Below, piece after piece: positions 25,443-33,279 of a stretch of DNA of 64,000 nucleotides. The notes under the pieces are model-generated. The model did not search any database and was not told where the DNA came from. It worked only from the letters and a program-made list of their open reading frames with translations. The stretch's first letter is position 1. The number at the start of each line of letters is the position of its first letter. Source of the stretch: Bacteroides cellulosilyticus (GTDB taxonomy: Bacteria > Bacteroidota > Bacteroidia > Bacteroidales > Bacteroidaceae). The stretch lies in contig NZ_CP081903.1 of NCBI RefSeq assembly GCF_020091405.1, positions 124,001 through 188,000 of the forward strand. The letters are read 5' to 3'. Position numbers and translations under genes: made by a program.

Positions 25443-26503
25443 TATTTAATCGTTATCATCGTTGCCCCGAAACCATATTCCTGGAAAGAGGCATCCTGAT
25501 GCCGGAAAGTAGGATATTTACGTTTCAGTTCATCCAGTAACGCTTTACGAAGTACACCGTCACCTTTTCCGTGGATAAAGACAATACGCTGTTCACGTTT
25601 ATTCTTATACTGTTCCAGCACCTCACGGAATTTATCCAGCTGATAATTCAGTATCTCACTGTTGCTCATTCCATGAGTATCATCCAGTAATTCACCAATA
25701 TGAAGGTCTATCTCAATAATGCCACTTTGTCCGCCACGTTTCACAATCGGCTGAGATTTGGGTTTGTCCACCACTGTTTTCTGAAGCAAAGCTGATTGCA
25801 ATTCTTCAGCAGAAACATACACTTGTTTAGTGGGAACATCATCCTTTACTATATCGTAAATCAATGCAGGCGTTTCAAAGAACTCTGACTCCTGGAATGT
25901 ATGCAATTTATAGAACTTCACCGTATCAATACGGAATTCCACGCTTACTGCCGGTTTCATCGCAAACGAACGCCCTTCCTTAAAAGCAATAAATTGCACA
26001 GCTACGTGTTCACGATCATTCAATTCTGCTTTTTCAAATTCTTCCAGCAAGAATTTTGTATTCGGCTCTACTACTCCATTGGAACGGACCTCCCATGCTT
26101 TTCCTTCGGCACACAGATAGGTATAATACAAATAATAGTTACTGTCATTCACCAGATAAGCTTCAAAAGGAGTCGTGCTGACTGCTTTGATATCTTCCGG
26201 AACGAAAGCCAGAAAAACATTCAGCACATCCCCACCACGCATTTCCGGCTGACGAAAAGCAGAAACTTGAGGCTTAGACAAATGTCCCATTTCTTTTTCT
26301 TCCTGTACAGGATGGGAAATGGAAGATTGTACCGGTCTCGTCATATTATAATCATCCGTATCAATCACCACACACTCACGTATGGGCATCGGGATATCAA
26401 ATCCATCGGCATCTTCTACCAACACAATATCCTTTCCCCGAAATCCCGTCACAATACCGCCCCCGATCTCATTCAGGAAGCGTACTTTATCACCTATTTT
26501 CAT
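25442..26503 (-). CDS. DUF2027 / Smr-domain protein
   Basis: A 353-residue cytoplasmic protein. The N-terminus ([40 protein letters not shown]) is the SH3-like start of DUF2027. The middle (about 90-240) is beta-rich. The C-terminus is a Smr domain (about 270-353) with the motifs [14 protein letters not shown] (a D-L-H motif), [20 protein letters not shown] and [18 protein letters not shown] (HGxGxGxLR), ending GATMITIK. Smr domains are nucleases or DNA/RNA-binding modules related to the C-terminus of MutS2; no MutS ATPase is present here, so the gene is not mutS2. Confidence 0.9.
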   Translation of the reverse strand: MKIGDKVRFLNEIGGGIVTGFRGKDIVLVEDADGFDIPMPIRECVVIDTDDYNMTRPVQSSISHPVQEEKEMGHLSKPQVSAFRQPEMRGGDVLNVFLAFVPEDIKAVSTTPFEAYLVNDSNYYLYYTYLCAEGKAWEVRSNGVVEPNTKFLLEEFEKAELNDREHVAVQFIAFKEGRSFAMKPAVSVEFRIDTVKFYKLHTFQESEFFETPALIYDIVKDDVPTKQVYVSAEELQSALLQKTVVDKPKSQPIVKRGGQSGIIEIDLHIGELLDDTHGMSNSEILNYQLDKFREVLEQYKNKREQRIVFIHGKGDGVLRKALLDELKRKYPTFRHQDASFQEYGFGATMITIK

Positions 26504-26623
26504 CTTCTTTCTATTTAAGTATTTGACGAATTAGAATTTACGATTGAAGTTCGAAAACCCAATCGCTCTACAAAGATACGGCAACTCAATAAAAAAAGAT
26601 AGAAAAAAGAGAATAAATATCCG

Positions 26624-26631
26624 TACCTTTG
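26624..26631 (+). promoter_or_regulatory. -7 box that sets the start of the queA-like gene
   Basis: TACCTTTG. Transcription would begin near 26638, downstream of the in-frame ATG at 26629, so the true start must be the ATG at 26653. Confidence 0.65.
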
Positions 26632-26652
26632 CAGCCCGTAAAGAAGTTTATC

Positions 26653-27882
26653 ATGAAAGAAGATCCAAAACATATCCGTATCAGTGAATTTAACTATCCG
26701 TTACCGGATGAACGTATCGCAAAATTCCCTCTACCAGTGCGCGATCAGTCCAAACTCCTGGTCTACCGCCATGGTGAAGTATCCGAAGACCGCTTTACTT
26801 CACTTCCATCCTATCTCCCGACGGGAAGTCTGATGATATTCAATAATACAAAAGTGATACAGGCACGCCTGCACTTCCGTAAAGAAACCGGTGCTCTCAT
26901 TGAAGTCTTTTGTCTGGAACCGATTGAGCCGAACGATTATGTGCTTAATTTCCAGCAAACCAAACATGCCGCCTGGCTTTGTATGATCGGTAATCTGAAG
27001 AAGTGGAAAGAAGGTACGCTGAAACGGGAAATGACTGTAAAAGAGCAACCGATTACTTTGACTGCTACCCGTGGTGAATGCCACGGCACCAGCCATTGGG
27101 TAGATTTCCGTTGGGATAATCCGGAGATAACTTTTGCTGATATCCTCGAAGTATTCGGCGAACTTCCCATTCCGCCTTATCTGAACCGGGATACACAAGA
27201 AAGTGATAAGGAAACTTATCAGACTGTTTATTCTAAAATAAAAGGTTCAGTAGCCGCTCCGACCGCCGGGTTGCACTTTACTCCCCGTGTACTGGACGCA
27301 TTAAAAGAAAAAGGAGTAGATTTGGAGGAATTGACATTGCACGTAGGCGCAGGAACTTTCAAACCTGTAAAGAGCGCAGAAATCGAAGGACATGAGATGC
27401 ATACCGAATATATATCTGTTTCTCGCGGAACAATTGAAAATCTGATTGCTCACAACGGAAAAGCAATTGCCGTAGGCACTACCTCCGTACGAACACTGGA
27501 AAGTCTCTACCATATCGGTGTCACCCTTCTGAAAAATCCGAATGCAACAGAAGAAGAACTTCATGTTCATCAATGGCAGCCTTATGAAACAGCTGAAGAG
27601 ACTGCAAGTATCACATCTGTAAAAGCGTTGCAGGCCATTCTCAATTACTTGAACCGCCATGATATGGAAGCGTTGCACACCAGTACGCAAATTATTATTG
27701 CACCAGGATACGACTACAAGATTGTAAACGCCATGGTCACTAATTTCCATCAACCACAAAGCACCTTACTATTACTCGTCTCCGCCTTTGTAAAAGGCAA
27801 TTGGCGGAAAATATATGACTTCGCATTAGGTCATGACTTCCGTTTTCTAAGCTATGGGGATTCTTCATTAATAATACCCTAA
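26653..27882 (+). CDS. S-adenosylmethionine:tRNA ribosyltransferase-isomerase family protein (QueA-like)
   Basis: 409 residues from the start at 26653. QueA landmarks: ISEFNYPLPDERIAKFPLP, LMIFNNTKVIQARLHF, VFCLEP, YQTVYSKIKGSVAAPTAGLH, LTLHVGAGTFKPVKS, AVGTTSVRTLESL and VNAMVTNFHQPQSTLLLLVS. QueA transfers and rearranges the ribosyl group of SAM onto preQ1 tRNA in queuosine synthesis. The protein is longer than classical QueA (about 350 residues) with extra sequence in the middle and near 300-330, so it may be the second QueA-like paralogue common in Bacteroides. I therefore give no gene symbol. Confidence 0.85.
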   Translation: MKEDPKHIRISEFNYPLPDERIAKFPLPVRDQSKLLVYRHGEVSEDRFTSLPSYLPTGSLMIFNNTKVIQARLHFRKETGALIEVFCLEPIEPNDYVLNFQQTKHAAWLCMIGNLKKWKEGTLKREMTVKEQPITLTATRGECHGTSHWVDFRWDNPEITFADILEVFGELPIPPYLNRDTQESDKETYQTVYSKIKGSVAAPTAGLHFTPRVLDALKEKGVDLEELTLHVGAGTFKPVKSAEIEGHEMHTEYISVSRGTIENLIAHNGKAIAVGTTSVRTLESLYHIGVTLLKNPNATEEELHVHQWQPYETAEETASITSVKALQAILNYLNRHDMEALHTSTQIIIAPGYDYKIVNAMVTNFHQPQSTLLLLVSAFVKGNWRKIYDFALGHDFRFLSYGDSSLIIP

Positions 27883-27911
27883 CCTGTATATACAAATTAA
27901 AATACCTAATT

Positions 27912-28490
27912 ATGAACGACGAACTAATATTAATTGAAAATAAGATATACGAAGTGCGTGGCACAAAAGTCATGTTGGACTTTGACTTAGCAGAACTCTA
28001 TGGAATAGAAACAAGAACATTAAAACAGGCAGTAAGACGGAATATTGAAAGATTTCCTGAGGATTTTATGTTTATGCTCACCAAAGAAGAAGCTAACAAC
28101 TTGATACACATAGGGGTATCACAAAATGTGATATCCCCTGAATATAATGTTGGCTCTACAAACATATTTGCTTTTACAGAAAATGGTGTATCAATGCTTT
28201 CATCTGTTCTGCGTAGCCCGCTTGCCATTCAAATCAACATCAATACAATGCGAACATTTACGCGGATGCGCCAACTTGTTTTTGCATGCAAAGAAAGCAG
28301 TCTTTCCGTAAAGGATGAATTAGAACAAATAAAAGTACAACTATCCGAGATAGCCGAAGATTTGGAAAGTAACGAACAAGATCATGAAAGCCTTTTCAAT
28401 GCCATTGCAGAGATATCTCTCAAACTACAACTTAACCAATCTAATCCCGGGCGTGTTACCGTGAAAGGATTCACCAAAAATGATTTATGA
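27912..28490 (+). CDS. ORF6N-domain protein
   Basis: A 192-residue protein starting with an ORF6N DNA-binding domain (about 5-90): IENKIYEVRGTKVMLDFDLA, LYGIETRTLKQAVRRNIERF, PEDFMFMLTKEE, FAFTENGVSMLSSVLRSPLA. The C-terminal 60 residues form a predicted coiled coil (VKDELEQIKVQLSEIAEDLE). The family came from phages but is widespread as single chromosomal genes in Bacteroides. No phage genes are nearby. An imperfect inverted repeat (GGGGTATCACA / TGTGATATCCCC, 28113-28138) lies inside the coding region and may be an operator or mRNA hairpin. It overlaps the Nudix gene by 4 bp (ATGA), so the two are translationally coupled. Confidence 0.88.
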   Translation: MNDELILIENKIYEVRGTKVMLDFDLAELYGIETRTLKQAVRRNIERFPEDFMFMLTKEEANNLIHIGVSQNVISPEYNVGSTNIFAFTENGVSMLSSVLRSPLAIQININTMRTFTRMRQLVFACKESSLSVKDELEQIKVQLSEIAEDLESNEQDHESLFNAIAEISLKLQLNQSNPGRVTVKGFTKNDL

Positions 28491-28999
28491 CAATGAACAG
28501 CGATAATAACCAGGAAATGTTTCCTCTTGTCGATGAACAGGGAAATATTACAGGAGCCGCTACCCGTGGCGAATGTCACAGTGGCAGCAAACTATTACAT
28601 CCGGTAATTCACCTTCATGTTTTCAATTCCAAAGGTGAACTGTATATGCAGAAACGTCCCGAATGGAAAGATATCCAACCGGGAAAGTGGGATACATCCG
28701 TAGGAGGACATGTAGATTTGGGCGAAAGTGTAGAAATGGCGTTGAAGCGCGAAGTACGGGAAGAGTTAGGCATCACCGACTTTACTCCCGAAACCATTAC
28801 GAGTTACGTCTTTGAATCTGCACGCGAGAAAGAGCTTGTCTTTGTACACAAAACGGTTTACGACGGCGAGATACAACCAAGCGATGAATTGGACGGTGGT
28901 CGTTTCTGGACCATAGAGGAGATTAAAGAGAATATGGGGAAAGGTGTGTTTACACCGAACTTTGAGGGGGAGATAGAGAAAGTGATCGAACCACTTTAA
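28487..28999 (+). CDS. Nudix hydrolase
   Basis: 170 residues (or 168 from the second Met). A perfect Nudix box spans residues 74-96 (G74-x5-E80-x7-R88-E-V-R-E-E-L-G-I). The N-terminus (MFPLVDEQGNITGAATRGEC, HLHVFNSKGELYMQKRPEWK, WDTSVGGHV) resembles the YfcD / isopentenyl-diphosphate-isomerase-like Nudix subgroup. The substrate, probably a nucleoside diphosphate derivative or isoprenoid diphosphate, cannot be read from sequence. It starts inside the end of the ORF6N gene. Confidence 0.88.
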   Translation: MTMNSDNNQEMFPLVDEQGNITGAATRGECHSGSKLLHPVIHLHVFNSKGELYMQKRPEWKDIQPGKWDTSVGGHVDLGESVEMALKREVREELGITDFTPETITSYVFESAREKELVFVHKTVYDGEIQPSDELDGGRFWTIEEIKENMGKGVFTPNFEGEIEKVIEPL

Positions 29000-29134
29000 C
29001 CTTGATACTAACTGTAATCATGCAGAACTTTATCAAAGCATCTATTTAAAATAATCCCATTAATCTGCAACTTCTAATAAAAAAATCCCCTAAACACTTG
29101 ACATCGCCTCCTTGATGTCGTATATTTGTATCGG

Positions 29135-29200
29135 TAAATCTATTTAAGATTCAATTTTAAATTAGCATAAACGGAGAGGCATCGCTTCTCCGTTCTTTTT
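29135..29200 (+). ncRNA. Candidate small RNA
   Basis: A promoter-like pair, CTTG (29097-29100), 20 nt, TATATTTG (29121-29128), is followed about 65 nt later by a strong terminator hairpin with an eight-base T tract. No ORF lies between them. The predicted transcript would be about 65 nt, AU-rich with one 3' hairpin, as in many small RNAs. It may instead be a leaderless or orphan transcription unit; expression is not known. Confidence 0.45.
29171..29200 (+). terminator. Intrinsic terminator
   Basis: ACGGAGA and TCTCCGT form the stem around a 9-nt loop, followed by TCTTTTTTT. It ends the candidate small RNA and may also stop read-through from the Nudix gene. Confidence 0.8.
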
Positions 29201-29221
29201 TTATCTCTACTGTTCCCATTT

Positions 29222-29414
29222 GAAATGCCACACCTCAATAATCCGAATGCCACACCTCAACAGGTGAAATGGCTGGCATTTAGGTTGTTGAGGTGTGGCA
29301 TTCGGATTATTGAGGTGTGGCATTTCGGTTATTCAGCCCTGCGGAACGGATGATGCAATTGAGGCAAACAGATGATGCGTTCGGGGTAAACGGATGATGC
29401 GTTTGAGGTAAACA
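29222..29414. repeat. 11-nt-phased array with a 40-bp perfect inverted repeat
   Basis: The 40 nt at 29222-29261 are exactly complementary to 29287-29326, with a 25-nt loop. Each arm contains AATGCCACACC-type units 22 nt apart. The 11-nt phase continues to the right as three 22-nt direct repeats starting GATGATGC at 29349, 29371 and 29393. It fills most of the 509-bp gap between the Nudix and ATPase genes. No ORF or known element is visible in it. Confidence 0.85.
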
Positions 29415-29508
29415 GACGGTCTGTCCGAAAGCAAAAACGGGAAGTTTGAGCCTCCCGTCTGTTAATCTTATGTAAATCTGCTCTTGACAAAAAAGCAAAG
29501 TTACACCG

Positions 29509-30957
29509 TCATTCCTTGAACAAATCGTCCAAAAGCACCTGACTCTGAACACAACCGGAATACATATTCTCCTTTAACCCGTAAGTGGTGACAAAAGTCA
29601 GCATCAACGACTTTCGTGTATTTGTTTCTTCTCGAAAAGCGGCAATCTTGTTTCTTAACTTTTCTTCATAGCCTTTGTCTATCGCAAACACCGTAGAGTA
29701 ATATTTCATCTCACAAAGATTTACAGTTTCATCCTTACGATCAATTACCAAGTCTATCTGTGCCCCTTTATCTACAGTAGAACTACTCCATGAACAAACT
29801 AACGTCTGCACACCAGCTATTCCGAGTGCCGCCTTTATCTGCCGCACATGGTCCAGACAAAGCATCTCGAAGGCATAACCGCTCCACGAGGCATGTAGTG
29901 GAGTGTTCTGCGAAGTAGTCCAGAAATGTTCATCGCGATAACGATTGGTACGTATAAAGCGAAAGTAAAATAAAGTGTAGAAGTCCACCAATTGAAACAA
30001 AGCATCCCGCTGCAACCTTCCTGTCGGGCTCATCCTCGGCTTTCCGAAAGGTTCATACCGGCGAATAAAACCACAACTCTCCAATTCTTCAAGGGCTATG
30101 CTAAAAGCTCCGTTATTGGTCAGTCCTGTGATCCTGAGCAATTCTTTACGATTCAGTCCTTTAGCCTTCGTGGCAAGTGCAGTTACTATCTGTATATGCA
30201 AACCGGCATTCTTGAACAAGGCACGATAGAGGTTTTCAAATTCATCGGACAGCTCTGCTCCACTTTCAAAAAACAACCGGTCAATATTCTGCGCCAAACT
30301 GCGGTCTTTCCGCATAAAAGAAAGATAATAAGGAATGCCGCCCATCACCATATAACACTCTGCAATGTCTCGATGGGAATAAGAGAAACCATTCGCCATG
30401 AAGTACTGCTCACATTCATTAAGCACAAAAGGTTCAATAATCATCCGGTGCGTAATGCGGTTGTGCAAACCACCGCGATTCTTTATCAACTTGTTTATCA
30501 TCCATGAAGTGGCAGAACCGCAAACAATCAGCTTCACATCCGTGCGAACGGCTGCCCAGCTATTCCAGAAATTCTCGAGTGCACTGACAAACCCCGATTT
30601 AGGCGTGTCCATCCACGGCAGTTCGTCTATAAAGATCACCTTCGGCCCATCGGGTAATGTCTCCAGATAACGGGCAAGTTCATAAAAAGCCAAGATCCAG
30701 TTTTCGGGTACAGACAAGGTAGTCGATTTTTTATGCCTTTGAAGAGCAATGCTGAAGTTCGTCAACTGCTCTTTCATATTTGCATTATCCATCCCTGTTA
30801 CATAAAAAGCAAAGTTGTCCGCTGTCATCTGACGGATAAGAAATGTTTTTCCTACACGACGACGACCATAGACCGCTACAAACTCCGACCTATTGGAACT
30901 GATGTATTCCCTTAAGGCTTCCAATTCCTTTTTACGTCCTATCAACTTTATGTTCAT
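29509..30957 (-). CDS. AAA ATPase with C-terminal DUF234-type nuclease-like domain
   Basis: About 482 residues from the start at 30957. That start is preceded by GGAGGAAAG; the ATG at 30972 overlaps this ribosome-binding site and is unlikely. Walker A is GRRRVGKTFLI (about 30-40) and Walker B is VIFIDELPWMD (about 107-117), with the arginine-rich GSATSWMINKLIKN block of archaeal-type ATPases. The C-terminal part (about 380-470) has the DUF234 nuclease-like pattern: GAQIDLVIDRKDETVNLCEM then K. Proteins of this family are very common in Bacteroides; their role is unknown, and some resemble toxin-antitoxin or defence ATPases. The promoter carries four copies of a TGCGCAAA site. Confidence 0.85.
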   Translation of the reverse strand: MNIKLIGRKKELEALREYISSNRSEFVAVYGRRRVGKTFLIRQMTADNFAFYVTGMDNANMKEQLTNFSIALQRHKKSTTLSVPENWILAFYELARYLETLPDGPKVIFIDELPWMDTPKSGFVSALENFWNSWAAVRTDVKLIVCGSATSWMINKLIKNRGGLHNRITHRMIIEPFVLNECEQYFMANGFSYSHRDIAECYMVMGGIPYYLSFMRKDRSLAQNIDRLFFESGAELSDEFENLYRALFKNAGLHIQIVTALATKAKGLNRKELLRITGLTNNGAFSIALEELESCGFIRRYEPFGKPRMSPTGRLQRDALFQLVDFYTLFYFRFIRTNRYRDEHFWTTSQNTPLHASWSGYAFEMLCLDHVRQIKAALGIAGVQTLVCSWSSSTVDKGAQIDLVIDRKDETVNLCEMKYYSTVFAIDKGYEEKLRNKIAAFREETNTRKSLMLTFVTTYGLKENMYSGCVQSQVLLDDLFKE

Positions 30958-30980
30958 CGGTCTTTCCTCCATTTATAACT

Positions 30981-31068
30981 TGCGCAAACATAATAAAAAA
31001 CGCCCATTTGCGCAAATTATAAACTTATAATCTGCGCAAACACCAATTTTCACCCCCGTTTGCGCAAA
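30981..31068 (-). promoter_or_regulatory. ATPase promoter embedded in four TTTGCGCA operators
   Basis: TGCGCAAA (minus strand TTTGCGCA) occurs at 30981, 31009, 31033 and 31061, spaced 28, 24 and 28 bp. On the minus strand the TTTG of the second copy is the -33 box and TATGTTTG overlapping the first copy is the -7 box, with a 20-nt spacer. A protein bound to the repeats would cover both promoter boxes, which fits repression, possibly by the gene's own product. Confidence 0.75.
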
Positions 31069-31090
31069 TTATGATTCCATCGGCTACGTT

Positions 31091-31145
31091 AATCAAAAAA
31101 AAGTCCCGCCTTTCTCTTCCGGAAAGGCGGGACTTTTTTTTGATT
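31091..31145 (-). terminator. Terminator of glmM
   Basis: A 23-bp perfect stem (31091-31113 with 31123-31145). Its GC-rich core AGTCCCGCCTTT is flanked by A and T tracts, so it can work in both directions. It lies 9 bp after the glmM stop. Confidence 0.93.
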
Positions 31146-31153
31146 AATTTAGC

Positions 31154-32542
31154 TTACTTCGCCAGATCTTCAATCACCTTCATTATCTTCTGGCCGATTT
31201 CTTCAGCTGCTTCCGCTGTGGAAGCTTCGCTATACACGCGAATAATCGGTTCGGTGTTGCTCTTGCGCAAGTGTACCCACTTATCAGCAAAATCTATTTT
31301 CACTCCATCGATGTCATTGATTTCTTCATCCTTATAAAGCTCTTTCACTTTAGCCAGAATAGCATCCACATCCGTTTCAGGAGTCAGGTCTACGCGGTTC
31401 TTTGCCATGAAATAAGACGGGTAAGTTGCACGCAGTTCACTTACTTTCTTACCCTCATGTGCCAGATGGCTCAGGAACAAAGCAATACCCACCAATGCAT
31501 CGCGACCGTAATGACTTTCCGGATAAATAACTCCACCATTGCCTTCACCACCAATTACAGCGCCTACTTCCTTCATTTTAGTGGTTACGTTCACTTCGCC
31601 CACAGCAGAAGCAAAGTATTCCTTACCATACTTACGGGTTACATCGCGCAACGCACGTGTAGAACTCAAGTTAGAAACCGTATTGCCCGGAGTATGCTTC
31701 AACACATAGTCAGCCACACTTACCAGTGTATATTCTTCACCATACATCTTTCCATCTTCGCAAATCATTGCCAGACGGTCCACGTCAGGGTCAACAACAA
31801 AAGCCACATCCGCCTTACCACCCTTCATCAGGTTCATTATGTCACCCAGGTTCTTTTCAAGCGGTTCAGGATTGTGTTGGAAGTCACCTGTCGGCTCACA
31901 GTAGAGCTTCTCTATATGCTGCACACCCAGTTGTTTCAACAATTCCGGCAGAATGATACCACCCACAGAGTTTACACAATCAATAGCCACGCGGAAATTC
32001 GCTTTTCTGATAGCCTCTACATCTACCAGGTTGAGCGCCAACACACTATCTATATGTTTTTGATTATAAGTCAAATCCTTGCGATACGAGCCCAGATGGT
32101 CTACATCAGCAAAGTCAAATTCTTCTGCCTCAGCAATACGAAGTACTTCATTGCCTTCGGCAGCATTCAGAAATTCACCACGTTCATTCAGCAATTTCAG
32201 AGCGTTCCATTGTTTGGGGTTGTGCGATGCTGTCAGGATAATACCGCCACTGGCACCTTCCATGGTTACAGCTAATTCAGTAGTCGGAGTGGAAGCCAGA
32301 TCAATGTCGATTACATCCCAGCCCATACCCATCAGAGTACCTACTACTACATTCTTCACCATTTCACCCGAAATACGGGCGTCGCGTCCTACTACAATTT
32401 TGTTGCTTTTTACCGTGCACGTTTTGCGGATAAGTGTGGCATACGCTGATGTGAATTTCACAATGTCAAGCGGATTCAAGCCCACACCCGCTCCTCCGCC
32501 AATGGTTCCGCGGATTCCAGAGATAGATTTGATTAGAGTCAT
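31154..32542 (-). CDS. glmM: Phosphoglucosamine mutase
   Basis: A 462-residue alpha-D-phosphohexomutase. The N-terminal SISGIRGTIGGG, the catalytic phosphoserine loop TASHNP (Ser106), the metal loop DPDVDRLAMI (about 244-253), the sugar-binding loop GGEGNGGVI and the C-terminal phosphate-binding RKSNTEPIIRVY (about 428-439) are all present. The NTEP motif and the domain order fit GlmM, which converts glucosamine-6-P to glucosamine-1-P for peptidoglycan and LPS; some Bacteroidetes paralogues may act on mannose or glucose. It follows the DUF4827 gene by 37 bp, probably in one transcript. Confidence 0.88.
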   Translation of the reverse strand: MTLIKSISGIRGTIGGGAGVGLNPLDIVKFTSAYATLIRKTCTVKSNKIVVGRDARISGEMVKNVVVGTLMGMGWDVIDIDLASTPTTELAVTMEGASGGIILTASHNPKQWNALKLLNERGEFLNAAEGNEVLRIAEAEEFDFADVDHLGSYRKDLTYNQKHIDSVLALNLVDVEAIRKANFRVAIDCVNSVGGIILPELLKQLGVQHIEKLYCEPTGDFQHNPEPLEKNLGDIMNLMKGGKADVAFVVDPDVDRLAMICEDGKMYGEEYTLVSVADYVLKHTPGNTVSNLSSTRALRDVTRKYGKEYFASAVGEVNVTTKMKEVGAVIGGEGNGGVIYPESHYGRDALVGIALFLSHLAHEGKKVSELRATYPSYFMAKNRVDLTPETDVDAILAKVKELYKDEEINDIDGVKIDFADKWVHLRKSNTEPIIRVYSEASTAEAAEEIGQKIMKVIEDLAK

Positions 32543-32579
32543 TAGGTTAATGATTTAAAGATTGTTGGTTATACTATAA

Positions 32580-33176
32580 TTATTTATAGATTTGATATTT
32601 CTGAATATAGTAATAATAAGGGTATACAGACTGCATAGCCGAGCTATGTCCCATTTTGGAAGGAACAATCAGTTTAACGCACGCACCATCACGCACATAA
32701 TCCAACGGCACTAGCCAACCGGCAGGGACAGCAGGACCATAATAGCTAAGCATAAATCCCTGTGTAAACTGACCGGCAATAGAAGAGCTTGTTACTCTAT
32801 AGTTAAATTCATCGACTACCTCTGCATAACCCAGATTAGATATTGTTGCCTTTTTATCCATAAGGCTATATTCTGAGAAACGAACCAATATCTGATCGTT
32901 CGGTTTTACGGTATCGGCCAAATTAGCCGAACCTTTGTTTACGATATTCATATATACACCGCTGGCGAGCTGCACATACTCATTCTCCTTTGTAGTCGAG
33001 TCATTTCTGTAAAATTCAGTCTGAGATATAACAGTGATACTACTGTCCCGTATAAATGCCTTTATAGCATCTTTTTCGTCCTCCAGCATTTCTGCATAAG
33101 TCTTGGTATTATCACAAGCCTGGAAAGCCAATCCACATGCCAGCAAGGACAAAAAGAATAATGTAAGTTTCTTCAT
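32580..33176 (-). CDS. DUF4827 lipoprotein
   Basis: A 198-residue lipoprotein (MKKLTLFFLSLLACGLAFQA, then C21) of the DUF4827 family: KTYAEMLEDEKDAIKAFIRD, ASGVYMNIVNKGSANLADTV, FTQGFMLSYYGPAVPAGWLV and a Tyr-rich end (VYPYYYYIQKYQIY). The fold looks FKBP-like (IVPSKMGHSSAM), but peptidyl-prolyl isomerase activity is not shown. The order DHH phosphoesterase, DUF4827, glmM is a familiar Bacteroides arrangement. Confidence 0.88.
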   Translation of the reverse strand: MKKLTLFFLSLLACGLAFQACDNTKTYAEMLEDEKDAIKAFIRDSSITVISQTEFYRNDSTTKENEYVQLASGVYMNIVNKGSANLADTVKPNDQILVRFSEYSLMDKKATISNLGYAEVVDEFNYRVTSSSIAGQFTQGFMLSYYGPAVPAGWLVPLDYVRDGACVKLIVPSKMGHSSAMQSVYPYYYYIQKYQIYK

Positions 33177-33200
33177 TATCTGTTATTTAGTAATTCCGTA

Positions 33201-33208
33201 CAAAAGTA
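33201..33208 (-). promoter_or_regulatory. -7 box for the DUF4827-glmM unit
   Basis: The minus strand reads TACTTTTG (TAnnTTTG), about 25 nt before the start at 33176. Confidence 0.55.
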
Positions 33209-33279
33209 TTCGATTTCGTTGAAAGTTGAAAGCTCTACGAGGAAAGTTCGTATCTTTTAACCTTTGTGCCCCTCTTTTT

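Noticed and set aside
25442-26503. mutS2
   Set aside because: Only the Smr domain is shared; there is no MutS ATPase domain, and the N-terminus is DUF2027.
26629-26652. Earlier start (26629) for the queA-like gene
   Set aside because: The -7 box at 26624-26631 overlaps it, so the ATG would lie upstream of the expected transcription start.
27912-28490. Prophage remnant
   Set aside because: The ORF6N domain is phage-derived, but no integrase, structural or lysis genes are nearby, and the flanks are chromosomal genes.
29222-29414. CRISPR array
   Set aside because: Units are 11/22 nt with inverted symmetry, without 25-40-nt repeats and unique spacers, and no cas genes are present.
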